64,000 bases of DNA from Pseudoduganella danionis. GTDB taxonomy: Bacteria > Pseudomonadota > Gammaproteobacteria > Burkholderiales > Burkholderiaceae_D. The notes beneath the pieces were generated by a model. That model did no database searches. It worked only from the letters and a program-made list of their open reading frames with translations, and was not told where the DNA came from. Position 1 is the stretch's first letter; every line of letters starts with the position of its first letter. This document shows, in pieces, positions 28,641-36,958 of the stretch. The stretch lies in NCBI RefSeq assembly GCF_009720775.1, contig NZ_WNKW01000003.1:498028-562027 (forward strand). Reading direction: 5' to 3'. The position numbers were made by a program, and so were the translations under genes.

Positions 28641-31478
28641 TCAGACTGCTCTACGGCGACGCAAGGCTAGCAGGCCCAGGCCGCCGAGCAGCATCGCATA
28701 GCTGGCCGGTTCCGGCACGGCCGATACGCTGATAATGCCATCCTTGCCGAGGTGCGAGAAGTCCAGTTGGCGCTTGTCATAACCCTCCACCACGATGCGA
28801 TCACTATCAAACTGGCCGTTAAAGTTCTGGAAATCGAACAGCTTGATCTGGCTGCCCGGCGCAAACTGATACTGGTCGGCAAACACAAGGTGCAGCGTAC
28901 CATTGAAGTCCAGTGTCGAAATGCCGCTCAGCTGGTCGTTGCCGCTGCCGAGTATGTCCATGGTCAGGATGGCATTGCTGTCGTAGCTGGCAGAACCGCC
29001 GGCAAAACTGATCACAGCGCGCTGCCCGTTGGCGCCCGGATTGTAGCCGGCGCGGAACAGGGTCTGGCCGGAGAAACTGCCCGTGCCCGTCACATTGTCG
29101 TAGAAGCTCAGCGTGCCGCCATTGCTAGTGACGCTGCCATTGTTTTCGAACTGGCCGTAGATGCTGGTGTTGCCGGTGCTGACAAGACGATTTCCTTGTT
29201 CGAGCATGAGCCCCGCATTGCTGTACAGTTGTCCGCCATCTTCCATCGTCGTCAGGGTACCGAGACTGGCTTTACCATCATTAAACAGCCAGACCTGATT
29301 TTTGCCCACTTCCAGCGTGCCTTGGAAAGCATAGCCCTTGCTGTCGAAGGCGTCACCCAGCATCAGCGTTCCGCCTCGTGCGCTGATACGGGTCTGGGCA
29401 TCACCGCTGATGGCACCGCTAACCATGCCGTAGCCCTGCAGGGACTGTATGGCGTTCAGATCGAGCGCGCCGATTACGCGACCACCTTCTAGTGCTAGCG
29501 CGCCAGTTTTAAAATGACCGCCGTCCAGTACCAGGTTTGCGCCGCGTCCTACGGTTAAGGTGCTAGCGACTTCCAGGCCGCGGTCACGGTCCAGTACGAC
29601 TGTACGGCTGCTGAACAGCCCGCTTCCCAGCGTGGCGCCAGCGTTGCCTGCGAGGTAGATGTTGCCACTTTTCCAGAGCAGATTTTGCTTGCCGAGATCC
29701 TGGTGCGCCGTCAGAGTGCCGCCATCCAGCACCAGCGTGCCGGCCCGCAACTGGCCGCCATTGACGGTCAGGCTGCTGCCCTTGCCGATCGCCAGATTAT
29801 GGGTGACCGTTAGCTGGTCGCCCTGCATCAACTGAAGATTATTTTTCAGGTAGGCCCCACCTAGACTGGCCCCTGCCAGTGAACCCAGCGTCAGTGCACC
29901 GCTGTTATAGGTCAGTGCGCCTGGCACGCTGCTTTCGTTTAGCAAGGAGAATGCGCCGCCATTGACCATGATCTGGTTTGCGTTGAGCATGCCGCCATTG
30001 ACGCTGAGCGAGCTGCCGGCATCGATGATCAGCGTGCCGGCAGTCCGAATGCTATCGCCCTGATTCAAGACCGCCTTACTGCCAAGTAGTTGGCTGGTAG
30101 CGACATTTCCTTTGCCCGTCAGGGTCAAGCTGCCAGCCGACCATTCGATGGTGTTTCTAGCGAGCGCCTGGTCCGACAGGAGCAGAGTGCCGCCACGCAG
30201 CGCCAGTTTGCCGGTGGTCAGCATGTCGTCGCGCGCATCGAGACTGGTACCAGCGCCTACCACCAGCGTACCGCTGACTTCAAGTCCGCGCCAGCCTTGG
30301 CTGAGCGTTAAATTGGAATCAAGCAAGCCCTCGCCAAGACGGGTCCCATCGATGCCGGTATAAGCCAGTGTGCCATTTTGCCAGTGAAAGTCACCTTGAA
30401 TGTCATATGATGCAGCGCTGAGCTTGCCGCCATAAAGTCGTATTTCGCTGCCTCGGGCTGCACTCAGGCGGCCTGCCACCAAGAGCTGGCCGTCCGTGAT
30501 GGTCGTGGTGACCTGGCCACCGTGCTGCATGTCGCCGTTAATCTGCAAAGTGGAATTGAACAGGTCGATCTTGCTATCGGAAGCGCCGGCATCGAAGCTA
30601 AAGTTTCCGGTGCGCATATATGAATTATTCGAGAGGCGTAGGGTATTTCCCTGGCTGTTGAAAGCCGGGCTGATACGCATGTCGCGGCTGGACAGCCACT
30701 GCGCTCCACCATCGAGAGTAATGACCTGTTTGCCCCCGTTCCCATCGAGGGTACCGAATTGGTTGACGCCTGTGTTGCCCTGATCAATAAAGCTGGCCCC
30801 CGCATCAAGTTCGATCAGGGTTTCTTGCATGGCTGTTAGGGCATACAGGTTGTTGAACTTGGCGTTCTTGCTTTGGAGGTTGAGTGCGATACGCGCCGAA
30901 GGCATCAGTTTTGCCGTCAGTTCCGCATTGGCGTTAACTTTTAGGTTGGTAGCGCTGACCTGATTGGACTGTAGCTGATCAAAGGTCACTTTGCCCGATA
31001 TATTCAGCCCATTAAAATTATGGATGTTGGCGTTACCTAACACCAGTCCTGCAGCGCCGCCATCGACGGTGCGATAGGTATTTGAGCCAGGGTTAAGATT
31101 GAGGAAGTAAAGCGGCATGTTCAGCGTTTGCTGATAGGCGCTGCGATTGGCAATAGTTGCGCTCGTAATTAGCACCGAGCCTGTCAGCGTCAGCGCTTGT
31201 GAGTTTTCGGCGAATGTGATGGAGCCGGTCTGAGTCAGGCCGTCGTTATAGATGGTGCCACTGTAGCGGCTGTTGAAAATCAGGTTATCCATGTCGCGCG
31301 GCCGGATTCCGTTCAGCCAGCTTGCACCACAACTTAAATAAGCCGAGCAGCCATTAAGACTACCGATCCAAGTTGCGGTGGCGGCCGCAGCGTTTAATCC
31401 GGGAAAAACCAGACCGGCGGCAAGCAATGCGCGATAGAGAGGGCGTGGGGTGGCGAAACGTTTGCCAGAGGCGTTCAT
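28641..31478 (-). CDS. PEP-CTERM sorting domain protein with tandem beta-repeats
   Basis: This 945-residue secreted protein has an N-terminal signal peptide ending near LNAAAA and a C-terminal PEP-CTERM tag: VPEPAS, a hydrophobic helix and RRRRAV. It would be cleaved and anchored or released by an exosortase, which is not in this window. The middle (about 370-690) holds roughly 78-residue repeats; unit starts read LVVGAGTSLD, LIIDAGSSLS, LAIGKGSSLT and LTVGRGANLV, each followed by GG-containing turns. These look like autotransporter-style beta-helix repeats. The function is unknown; such proteins are often exported to the biofilm matrix. Confidence 0.85.
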   Translation of the reverse strand: MNASGKRFATPRPLYRALLAAGLVFPGLNAAAATATWIGSLNGCSAYLSCGASWLNGIRPRDMDNLIFNSRYSGTIYNDGLTQTGSITFAENSQALTLTGSVLITSATIANRSAYQQTLNMPLYFLNLNPGSNTYRTVDGGAAGLVLGNANIHNFNGLNISGKVTFDQLQSNQVSATNLKVNANAELTAKLMPSARIALNLQSKNAKFNNLYALTAMQETLIELDAGASFIDQGNTGVNQFGTLDGNGGKQVITLDGGAQWLSSRDMRISPAFNSQGNTLRLSNNSYMRTGNFSFDAGASDSKIDLFNSTLQINGDMQHGGQVTTTITDGQLLVAGRLSAARGSEIRLYGGKLSAASYDIQGDFHWQNGTLAYTGIDGTRLGEGLLDSNLTLSQGWRGLEVSGTLVVGAGTSLDARDDMLTTGKLALRGGTLLLSDQALARNTIEWSAGSLTLTGKGNVATSQLLGSKAVLNQGDSIRTAGTLIIDAGSSLSVNGGMLNANQIMVNGGAFSLLNESSVPGALTYNSGALTLGSLAGASLGGAYLKNNLQLMQGDQLTVTHNLAIGKGSSLTVNGGQLRAGTLVLDGGTLTAHQDLGKQNLLWKSGNIYLAGNAGATLGSGLFSSRTVVLDRDRGLEVASTLTVGRGANLVLDGGHFKTGALALEGGRVIGALDLNAIQSLQGYGMVSGAISGDAQTRISARGGTLMLGDAFDSKGYAFQGTLEVGKNQVWLFNDGKASLGTLTTMEDGGQLYSNAGLMLEQGNRLVSTGNTSIYGQFENNGSVTSNGGTLSFYDNVTGTGSFSGQTLFRAGYNPGANGQRAVISFAGGSASYDSNAILTMDILGSGNDQLSGISTLDFNGTLHLVFADQYQFAPGSQIKLFDFQNFNGQFDSDRIVVEGYDKRQLDFSHLGKDGIISVSAVPEPASYAMLLGGLGLLALRRRRAV

Positions 31479-31711
31479 AGGGGTTCCTTATTGTATTGAT
31501 AATTGATACGCAATCAATTTTTCGGAAATTTTACCCTCTAATTATCAGATAATCATCATAAATTATCTTTAAATCTAGCCTTTGTGGTAACTTAATTTTT
31601 GATAGTTTGTGCTGACAGGGCTGCAGGCGTGACGTTAAAGGCCCTGTCAACTCGCGTGTGCAGGGCGCTCGGCTGTACTTTCCGGCAAGCGCAACGATAC
31701 GCGCATGCTAG
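31479..31711 (-). promoter_or_regulatory. AT-rich upstream region of the PEP-CTERM gene
   Basis: This 233-bp region is notably AT-rich around 31490-31610 compared with its flanks. AAGGAA sits seven bases before the ATG. Several TATxxT-like hexamers (for example TATGAT and GATAAT on the minus strand) are present but no hexamer pair with proper spacing can be assigned with confidence. It also holds the bdhA 3' end flank on its right side. Confidence 0.4.
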
Positions 31712-32506
31712 TTATTGCGCCACCCAGCCGCCATCCATATTCCATGCGACGCCGCGCACTTGGCGAGCTGCATCGCTGCATAAGAACAAGGCCATGGCGC
31801 CTAGTTCTTCTGGGGTGACGAATTCGTGCGACGGCTGTTTGTCCGCCAGCAGGGCTTTCTTGGCGGCCTCATTGCTAATGCCTTCCTTGGCGGCACGGTC
31901 ATCGACCTGCTTCTGCACTAGCGGGGTCAGTACCCATCCCGGGCAGATGGCGTTGGCCGTGATGCCGGTCGTGGCCGTTTCCAGTGCGGTGGCCTTGGTC
32001 AAGCCGATCAGGCCGTGCTTGGCCGCCACATAGGCCGATTTGCCGGCCGAGGCGACCAGTCCGTGCACGGAGGCCAGATTGATGATGCGGCCCCAGTTGT
32101 TGGCGCGCATGTGTGGCAGCGCCAGACGGGTGGTGTGAAAAGCCGAGCTCAGATTGATGGCGAGGATGGCATCCCATTTCTCGACGGGGAAGTCTTCCAC
32201 ATTGGCGACATACTGTATGCCGGCGTTGTTGACCAGAATGTCCACGCCGCCAAATTTTTCGCCGGCATAGGCCATCATGGCTTCGATCTGTTCAGGTTTC
32301 GACATGTCAGCGTTGTGGTATTCCACCTCAACGCCGAATTCTGCCGCCAGATCCGCCTGCAGTTTGGCGATTTCCGCCGCATCGCCGAAACCGTTCAGCA
32401 GGACGCTGGCACCTTCCGCTGCCAGCGTGCGTGCGATACCGAGCCCGATACCGGAAGTCGATCCCGTCACCAGTGCCGTTTTGCCGCTCAAAGTCTTGTT
32501 TGCCAT
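31712..32506 (-). CDS. bdhA: 3-hydroxybutyrate dehydrogenase
   Basis: This 264-residue NAD-dependent SDR oxidises 3-hydroxybutyrate to acetoacetate. The cofactor motif is TGSTSGIGLGIA, NNAG follows in ILVNNAGIQYVA, the catalytic Ser is in NLASVHGLVAS and the Y-V-A-A-K pair follows. SVHGLVASAGKSAYVAAKHG and ICPGWVLTPLV are strong markers of D-3-hydroxybutyrate dehydrogenases. ATG 32506 is preceded by GAGGAAC; the frame continues 22 codons upstream without a good ribosome site. With scoAB it forms a 3-hydroxybutyrate to acetoacetyl-CoA route for PHB turnover. Confidence 0.92.
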   Translation of the reverse strand: MANKTLSGKTALVTGSTSGIGLGIARTLAAEGASVLLNGFGDAAEIAKLQADLAAEFGVEVEYHNADMSKPEQIEAMMAYAGEKFGGVDILVNNAGIQYVANVEDFPVEKWDAILAINLSSAFHTTRLALPHMRANNWGRIINLASVHGLVASAGKSAYVAAKHGLIGLTKATALETATTGITANAICPGWVLTPLVQKQVDDRAAKEGISNEAAKKALLADKQPSHEFVTPEELGAMALFLCSDAARQVRGVAWNMDGGWVAQ

Positions 32507-32638
32507 AGTTCCTCTGCAGGGTTGGAGATTAAAGTCGCGCTGCGCTACACTTGTGTAGGATTTTAAGCGCATTGCCCAGTAAAATGTTAATTCAGAACAT
32601 CATTACATAAATCGAATAAAAATCATGAAGGAAGCCGC

Positions 32639-33517
32639 ATGTTCGAAGCAAAAATAAAGTCTGTTCAATGCATCTCGATGGCTGGTCTGCATACCATGGC
32701 CTACAAGGAATGGGGCGATGCCGATAATCCCCGTGTGTTGTTATGTGTGCACGGCGTGACCCGTGTTTCCGACGATTTTGATGCCATGGCGCAGGCGCTC
32801 GCCGCCGATTACCGCGTGATCGCGCCCGATATCGTCGGCCGTGGCCGCTCGGGCCGCCTGCTCAACCCCCAGTTATACCGGATTCCCCAATATGTTAGCG
32901 ACATCGTCACCTTGCTGGCGCGCGTTTTGCCCGATCATGGTGCAGCCAAGGTGGACTGGTTTGGCACTTCGATGGGCGGCCTGATCGGTCTGGGGCTGGC
33001 TTCTCTGCCCGGCAATCCTATCGGCAAGCTGATACTGAACGACATCGGTCCGGTGCTGGCACCGGCAGCGCTGCAGCGCATCGGCGATTACATCGGTCAG
33101 GACATGCGTTTCGATACTTTCGAAGAAGCGGCCCAGTTCATCCGTGATGTTTCCGTGACCTTCGGTCCGCACACGGAAGCTGAGTGGCACAAGCTGGCAC
33201 AGGATGTGCTCCGTCAAGATAAGGATGGCAAGTGGGTGCGCCACTACGATATGGGGCTGGCGCAACCGTTCCGCTCGGCTACGCCGGAATCGGTGGATGC
33301 CGATCAGGCGGCGCTGTGGGCGGCCTACGATGCGATCCGCTGCGAAACGCTGTTGATCCGTGGTGCCGAGTCCGATCTGCTGTCGGCTGAAACGGCGCAA
33401 CAGATGGGCCAGCGCGGCCCGTGCGCCAAGCTGGTGGAAATTCCCGGGGTGGGCCATGCGCCGACCTTTGTGCATGACGACCAGATCGCCATCGTGCGCA
33501 AGTTCCTGCTGGGCTGA
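32639..33517 (+). CDS. Alpha/beta hydrolase
   Basis: This 292-residue alpha/beta-fold enzyme has the oxyanion segment LLCVHGVTR, the PDIVGRGRSGRL loop, the nucleophile elbow GTSMGG, an acidic residue in RGAESDLLS and the His in GVGHAPTF. The substrate is unknown. It is divergent from bdhA across 132 bp, so a role as an esterase acting on hydroxybutyrate oligomers is conceivable but not shown. AAGGAAG before ATG 32639 supports the start. Confidence 0.85.
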   Translation: MFEAKIKSVQCISMAGLHTMAYKEWGDADNPRVLLCVHGVTRVSDDFDAMAQALAADYRVIAPDIVGRGRSGRLLNPQLYRIPQYVSDIVTLLARVLPDHGAAKVDWFGTSMGGLIGLGLASLPGNPIGKLILNDIGPVLAPAALQRIGDYIGQDMRFDTFEEAAQFIRDVSVTFGPHTEAEWHKLAQDVLRQDKDGKWVRHYDMGLAQPFRSATPESVDADQAALWAAYDAIRCETLLIRGAESDLLSAETAQQMGQRGPCAKLVEIPGVGHAPTFVHDDQIAIVRKFLLG

Positions 33518-33581
33518 TCTGCACTAATTAGCATTTAAAGAATCAATAGTATGTTCGCATACTGGTATTACCACGAAGAAG

Positions 33582-33938
33582 ATGAGTATGGAAATCAAAC
33601 GACTGCATGTGGGCAAACGCCTGTCCGAAGTAGCTATTCATAACGGCACCGTGTATCTGGCCGGTCAGATCGCCGACGACAAGACCCTGGATATCCAAGG
33701 CCAGACGCGCGAAGTGCTAGCCCATATCGATCGGCTGCTGGCCGAAGCGGGCAGCGACAAGACCTGCATCCTGAGCTGCCAGATATATATCGCCGATCTG
33801 GCCGATTTCGCCGGCATGAATGAAGTGTGGGATGCCTGGGTGGCGCAGGGCCACACGCCGCCGCGCGCGACGGTGGAGGCCAAGCTGGCCGATCCGGACT
33901 GGCGCGTCGAGATCGTCGTCATCGCCGCACAGCGCTAG
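33582..33938 (+). CDS. RidA family protein
   Basis: This 118-residue protein belongs to the YjgF/YER057c/UK114 family that hydrolyses reactive enamine/imine intermediates. GTVYLAGQIADD is the N-terminal family segment and PPRATVEAKL contains the Arg that binds the carboxylate. It is shorter than E. coli RidA by about ten residues, in line with the Rid subgroup lacking a longer N-terminus. It stops seven bases before relA, and the AGGAG for relA overlaps its stop, suggesting co-transcription. Confidence 0.88.
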   Translation: MSMEIKRLHVGKRLSEVAIHNGTVYLAGQIADDKTLDIQGQTREVLAHIDRLLAEAGSDKTCILSCQIYIADLADFAGMNEVWDAWVAQGHTPPRATVEAKLADPDWRVEIVVIAAQR

Positions 33939-33945
33939 GAGTCCC

Positions 33946-36201
33946 ATGGTTTCCACCACCGCCATCACCAGCGCCACCTCGGAACATCTGGTGCAGGGCT
34001 TGTCCGTCGATGACGGCGCCCGCATGCTGGCAGCTCTGGATTATGCCAGCGACGCTTACGGCGAACGGATATGTAGCTCAGGGCAGGCCGCGTTCGACTT
34101 CGCCGTGGGTGTGGCCAGTACGCTGGCTTTCATGCGTACCGACGTCGAAACGCGGATTGCCGGTCTGATGTTCGAGCTGACCTTGCTCGATCCGGCCCAT
34201 GCGCCGCTGATCGAGCCGCGTTTCGGCAAGGATGTGTGCGACCTGGCGTCCGGCGTGCGCCAGCTGATTCGCCTGCGCGAATTGACGCTGGGGCAGAAAG
34301 AATCGAGTGCCGCGGCGCGTGGCCGCAATGCCGCGCAGCAGGCCGTGGCGCAGGTGGAAACCCTGCGCAAGATGCTGTTGGCCATGGCTTCGGATATGCG
34401 CGTCGTGCTGGTGCGGTTGGCCTCCTGCGTGACCACCTTGCGCTACTTCGCTGAGATCAAGCTGTTCAACGAGATGACCAGTGCCTACGGGCGCGAAACG
34501 CTGGACCTGTATGCGCCGCTGGCCAACCGTCTGGGGATCTGGCAGCTCAAGTGGGAGCTGGAAGACCTGTCGTTCCGCTTCATCGAGCCCGATACCTACA
34601 AGCGTATCGCCAAGATGCTGGAAGAGAAGCGCATGATGCGCGAGGGCTTCGTGACCTCGGCGATCGCACGCCTGCAGTCGGAAATGGCGGCGGCCGGCAT
34701 ACAGGCCGACGTGTTCGGCCGGCCCAAGCACATCTACTCCATCTGGAACAAGATGAAGGGCAAGGAGCTGGACTTCACGGATCTGTACGATGTGCGCGCC
34801 TTCCGTGTGATCGTGGCCGACGTCAAGACCTGCTACACGGTGCTGGGCGTGGTGCACAATATCTGGACGCCGATCCCGAAAGAGTTCGACGACTATATCT
34901 CCCGTCCGAAGCCGAATGGTTACCAGTCGCTGCACACGGTCGTGACGGCAGAAGATGGCCGGCCGCTGGAAGTGCAGATCCGTACGCAGGAAATGCACAA
35001 TTTCGCTGAATATGGCGTGGCAGCGCACTGGCGCTACAAGGAAGAAGGCGGTTCCAATTTCCAGGGCCAGAAGTACGACGAGAAGATCGCCTGGCTGCGC
35101 CAACTGCTGGCGTGGAAAACCGACGTGGCCGACGCCGTGGTGGGACAGGAAGAACAGCAGCAGCGCGAATGGGTGGAAAAGCTCAAATCGGCTGCGCTCG
35201 ACGACCGCATTTTCGTGCTGACGCCGCAGGCGCGCGTGCTGGAACTGCCGGTCGGCGCCACGCCGGTGGACTTTGCCTATCACCTGCATACGGATGTGGG
35301 CCACCGCTGCCGTGGTGCGCGCGTGGACAATGTGATGGTACCGCTGAATACGCCGCTGAAAAACGGCCAGACCTGCGAAATTATCACGGCCAAAGGCGCG
35401 CCCGGTACAGCCGGGCCTTCGCGCGACTGGCTGAATAACGATTACACGGTAGCGACGCGCACGCGCTCCAAGATCCGCGCCTGGTTCCATGCCATCGATA
35501 TGCAGCAGACGCTGTCCGATGGCCGCGCCATGGTGGAAAAGACCTTGCAGCGCGAAGGCAAGACGGCCGTCAATCTGGAAGCGCTGGCCAACAAGCTGGG
35601 CTTCGCCAAGGTGGACGATCTGTTCCTTTCGGTGGGCAAGGATGAATTCAGTCTGCGTCAGGTTGAGCAGGCGCTCAACGACACGGGCGAAGCGGCCGAG
35701 CCGGAAGATGCCGTGGTGCTCAATCGCAGCCGTGCTTCCAGTGTGGAGCAGGGCGCCAAGTCGGGCGTGCTGGTGGTGGGCACGGACGGCTTGATGACGC
35801 AGCTAGCCAAATGCTGCAAGCCGGCGCCGCCGGATGGCATCGTCGGTTTCGTCACGCGCGGCAAAGGCGTGTCCATCCACCGCGCGACGTGCAAGAACTT
35901 TGCCGAAATGCGGGCGCAGGCGCCGGAGCGCGTGATCGTTACGGAATGGGGACGCACGGCCGCCGATACCGTGTATCCGGTCGATATCTTCATACTGGCA
36001 GGTGACCGTCAAGGCTTGCTGCGTGATATCTCGGAGATATTCTCGCGCGAGAAAATCAATGTGATCGGGGTAAACACCCAGAGCGCCAAGGGTTTCGCGC
36101 GCATGACTTTCACGGCCGAAATCGGCGCCACCGCCCAGCTACAAAAAGCCTTGACTGCGATTACGGAAGTGAGCGGCGTGCAGGAAGCGCGCCGCGCCTA
36201 A
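33946..36201 (+). CDS. relA: GTP pyrophosphokinase RelA
   Basis: This 751-residue ribosome-associated enzyme makes (p)ppGpp during amino-acid starvation. The pseudo-hydrolase domain lacks the HDxxED motif of SpoT (it reads LMFELTLLDPAH), so hydrolysis is not expected. The synthetase domain has RPKHIYSIWNKM, DVRAFRVI and EFDDYISRPKPNGYQSLHTVV with the EFDD acid group typical of RelA. TGS (FVLTPQARVLELPVG), a zinc-finger-like AKCCKPAPPDGIVGFVTRGK and a C-terminal ACT domain follow. ATG 33946 has CTAGGAG upstream; the frame extends to 33820 only as ridA antisense-frame sequence. Ends 2 bp before repeat copy 2. Confidence 0.95.
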   Translation: MVSTTAITSATSEHLVQGLSVDDGARMLAALDYASDAYGERICSSGQAAFDFAVGVASTLAFMRTDVETRIAGLMFELTLLDPAHAPLIEPRFGKDVCDLASGVRQLIRLRELTLGQKESSAAARGRNAAQQAVAQVETLRKMLLAMASDMRVVLVRLASCVTTLRYFAEIKLFNEMTSAYGRETLDLYAPLANRLGIWQLKWELEDLSFRFIEPDTYKRIAKMLEEKRMMREGFVTSAIARLQSEMAAAGIQADVFGRPKHIYSIWNKMKGKELDFTDLYDVRAFRVIVADVKTCYTVLGVVHNIWTPIPKEFDDYISRPKPNGYQSLHTVVTAEDGRPLEVQIRTQEMHNFAEYGVAAHWRYKEEGGSNFQGQKYDEKIAWLRQLLAWKTDVADAVVGQEEQQQREWVEKLKSAALDDRIFVLTPQARVLELPVGATPVDFAYHLHTDVGHRCRGARVDNVMVPLNTPLKNGQTCEIITAKGAPGTAGPSRDWLNNDYTVATRTRSKIRAWFHAIDMQQTLSDGRAMVEKTLQREGKTAVNLEALANKLGFAKVDDLFLSVGKDEFSLRQVEQALNDTGEAAEPEDAVVLNRSRASSVEQGAKSGVLVVGTDGLMTQLAKCCKPAPPDGIVGFVTRGKGVSIHRATCKNFAEMRAQAPERVIVTEWGRTAADTVYPVDIFILAGDRQGLLRDISEIFSREKINVIGVNTQSAKGFARMTFTAEIGATAQLQKALTAITEVSGVQEARRA

Positions 36202-36203
36202 CT

Positions 36204-36283
36204 TGGGGTCAGGTCGGGCATTGGTGCACAGCTCGCCTGAAATCTGGGTGGCGGACTCTGCACCAATGCCCGACCTGACCCCA
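36204..36283. repeat. Long palindromic repeat, copy 2 (after relA)
   Basis: This 80-bp palindrome has 34-nt arms (36204-36237 and 36250-36283) pairing with three inner mismatches around a 12-nt centre. The first 16 bases of the arm are the same as in copy 1 (22333-22407). It lies between relA (plus) and the CAT-like gene (minus). The inner arm and loop differ from copy 1, so the element keeps its outer arm while the centre drifts. Confidence 0.85.
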
Positions 36284-36316
36284 GAGCTTGAGCGGCGACA
36301 GGGCCGGCGCTGATCT

Positions 36317-36958
36317 TCAGGCGATCAGCTCGCCGATCTGGGCTTTGATGGCCTCGCCCAGCAGGTGGATGTGGTAGCCGTCGGCAAAGCCGTGGTGGGC
36401 CTGTACCGATAAGGGCAGGCGCATCATGCCGTCGTCCTGCGGCGGGCCGAATTTACCCCAGGCGAGAGCCGGAATGTCGGCTGTCTTGTGCAGGTAGATC
36501 GGGTGCTCGATGGCCGTCAGTTCCAGCCACGGCATGCACGTGATGTAGACATTGCGCTTGTGGTCGAGCGGGCTCAGACCGGCGCTGGTGTTGATCAGTT
36601 CTGCACTGGCTTCTGCCACTTTTTTCGCCGCCAGACTGCGTTCCACGAACAGCGCCAGATCGTCCGTCATGTCGAAGCGGGCGAAATTCAGATTATTGTC
36701 GCTATTGAGTACCGTGTACGAGGCCATGAAGTCCTTGATGCGGATCACTTTGCCATCGAGCTCGCGGTACATGAAATTGTCGATGCTGGCCACGGCGCGC
36801 AGCACGCAATACAGGAATACGTGGAACGGTGGCAGTTGCTGCGCTTTGCAGTAGGGCCGCAGATCCGGCACGGTCAGCGTGAAGCTCAGGTTGATCAGCG
36901 GGTTGGCGAACTGGGTGTAACCGTTGTAGCGGTCACGGCGTTTCTCGAAATTATGCAT
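36317..36958 (-). CDS. Chloramphenicol-acetyltransferase-like protein
   Basis: This 213-residue protein matches the CAT trimeric acetyltransferase family (about 210-220 residues). The active-site HHxxxDG motif is present as HHGFADGYH, with His189 as the expected catalytic base and Asp193 beside it. The N-terminus RYNGYTQFANPLINLSF and the SYTVLN segment fit the family. Chloramphenicol resistance cannot be concluded; many chromosomal CAT-like proteins have other substrates. ATG 36958 overlaps the last codons of the CDF gene by eight bases, so the two are translationally coupled. Confidence 0.85.
   Translation of the reverse strand: MHNFEKRRDRYNGYTQFANPLINLSFTLTVPDLRPYCKAQQLPPFHVFLYCVLRAVASIDNFMYRELDGKVIRIKDFMASYTVLNSDNNLNFARFDMTDDLALFVERSLAAKKVAEASAELINTSAGLSPLDHKRNVYITCMPWLELTAIEHPIYLHKTADIPALAWGKFGPPQDDGMMRLPLSVQAHHGFADGYHIHLLGEAIKAQIGELIA

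Noticed and set aside
33820..33945. N-terminal extension of RelA
   Set aside because: The extra residues are Arg/Pro-rich and come from the ridA region in another frame; AGGAG marks ATG 33946.
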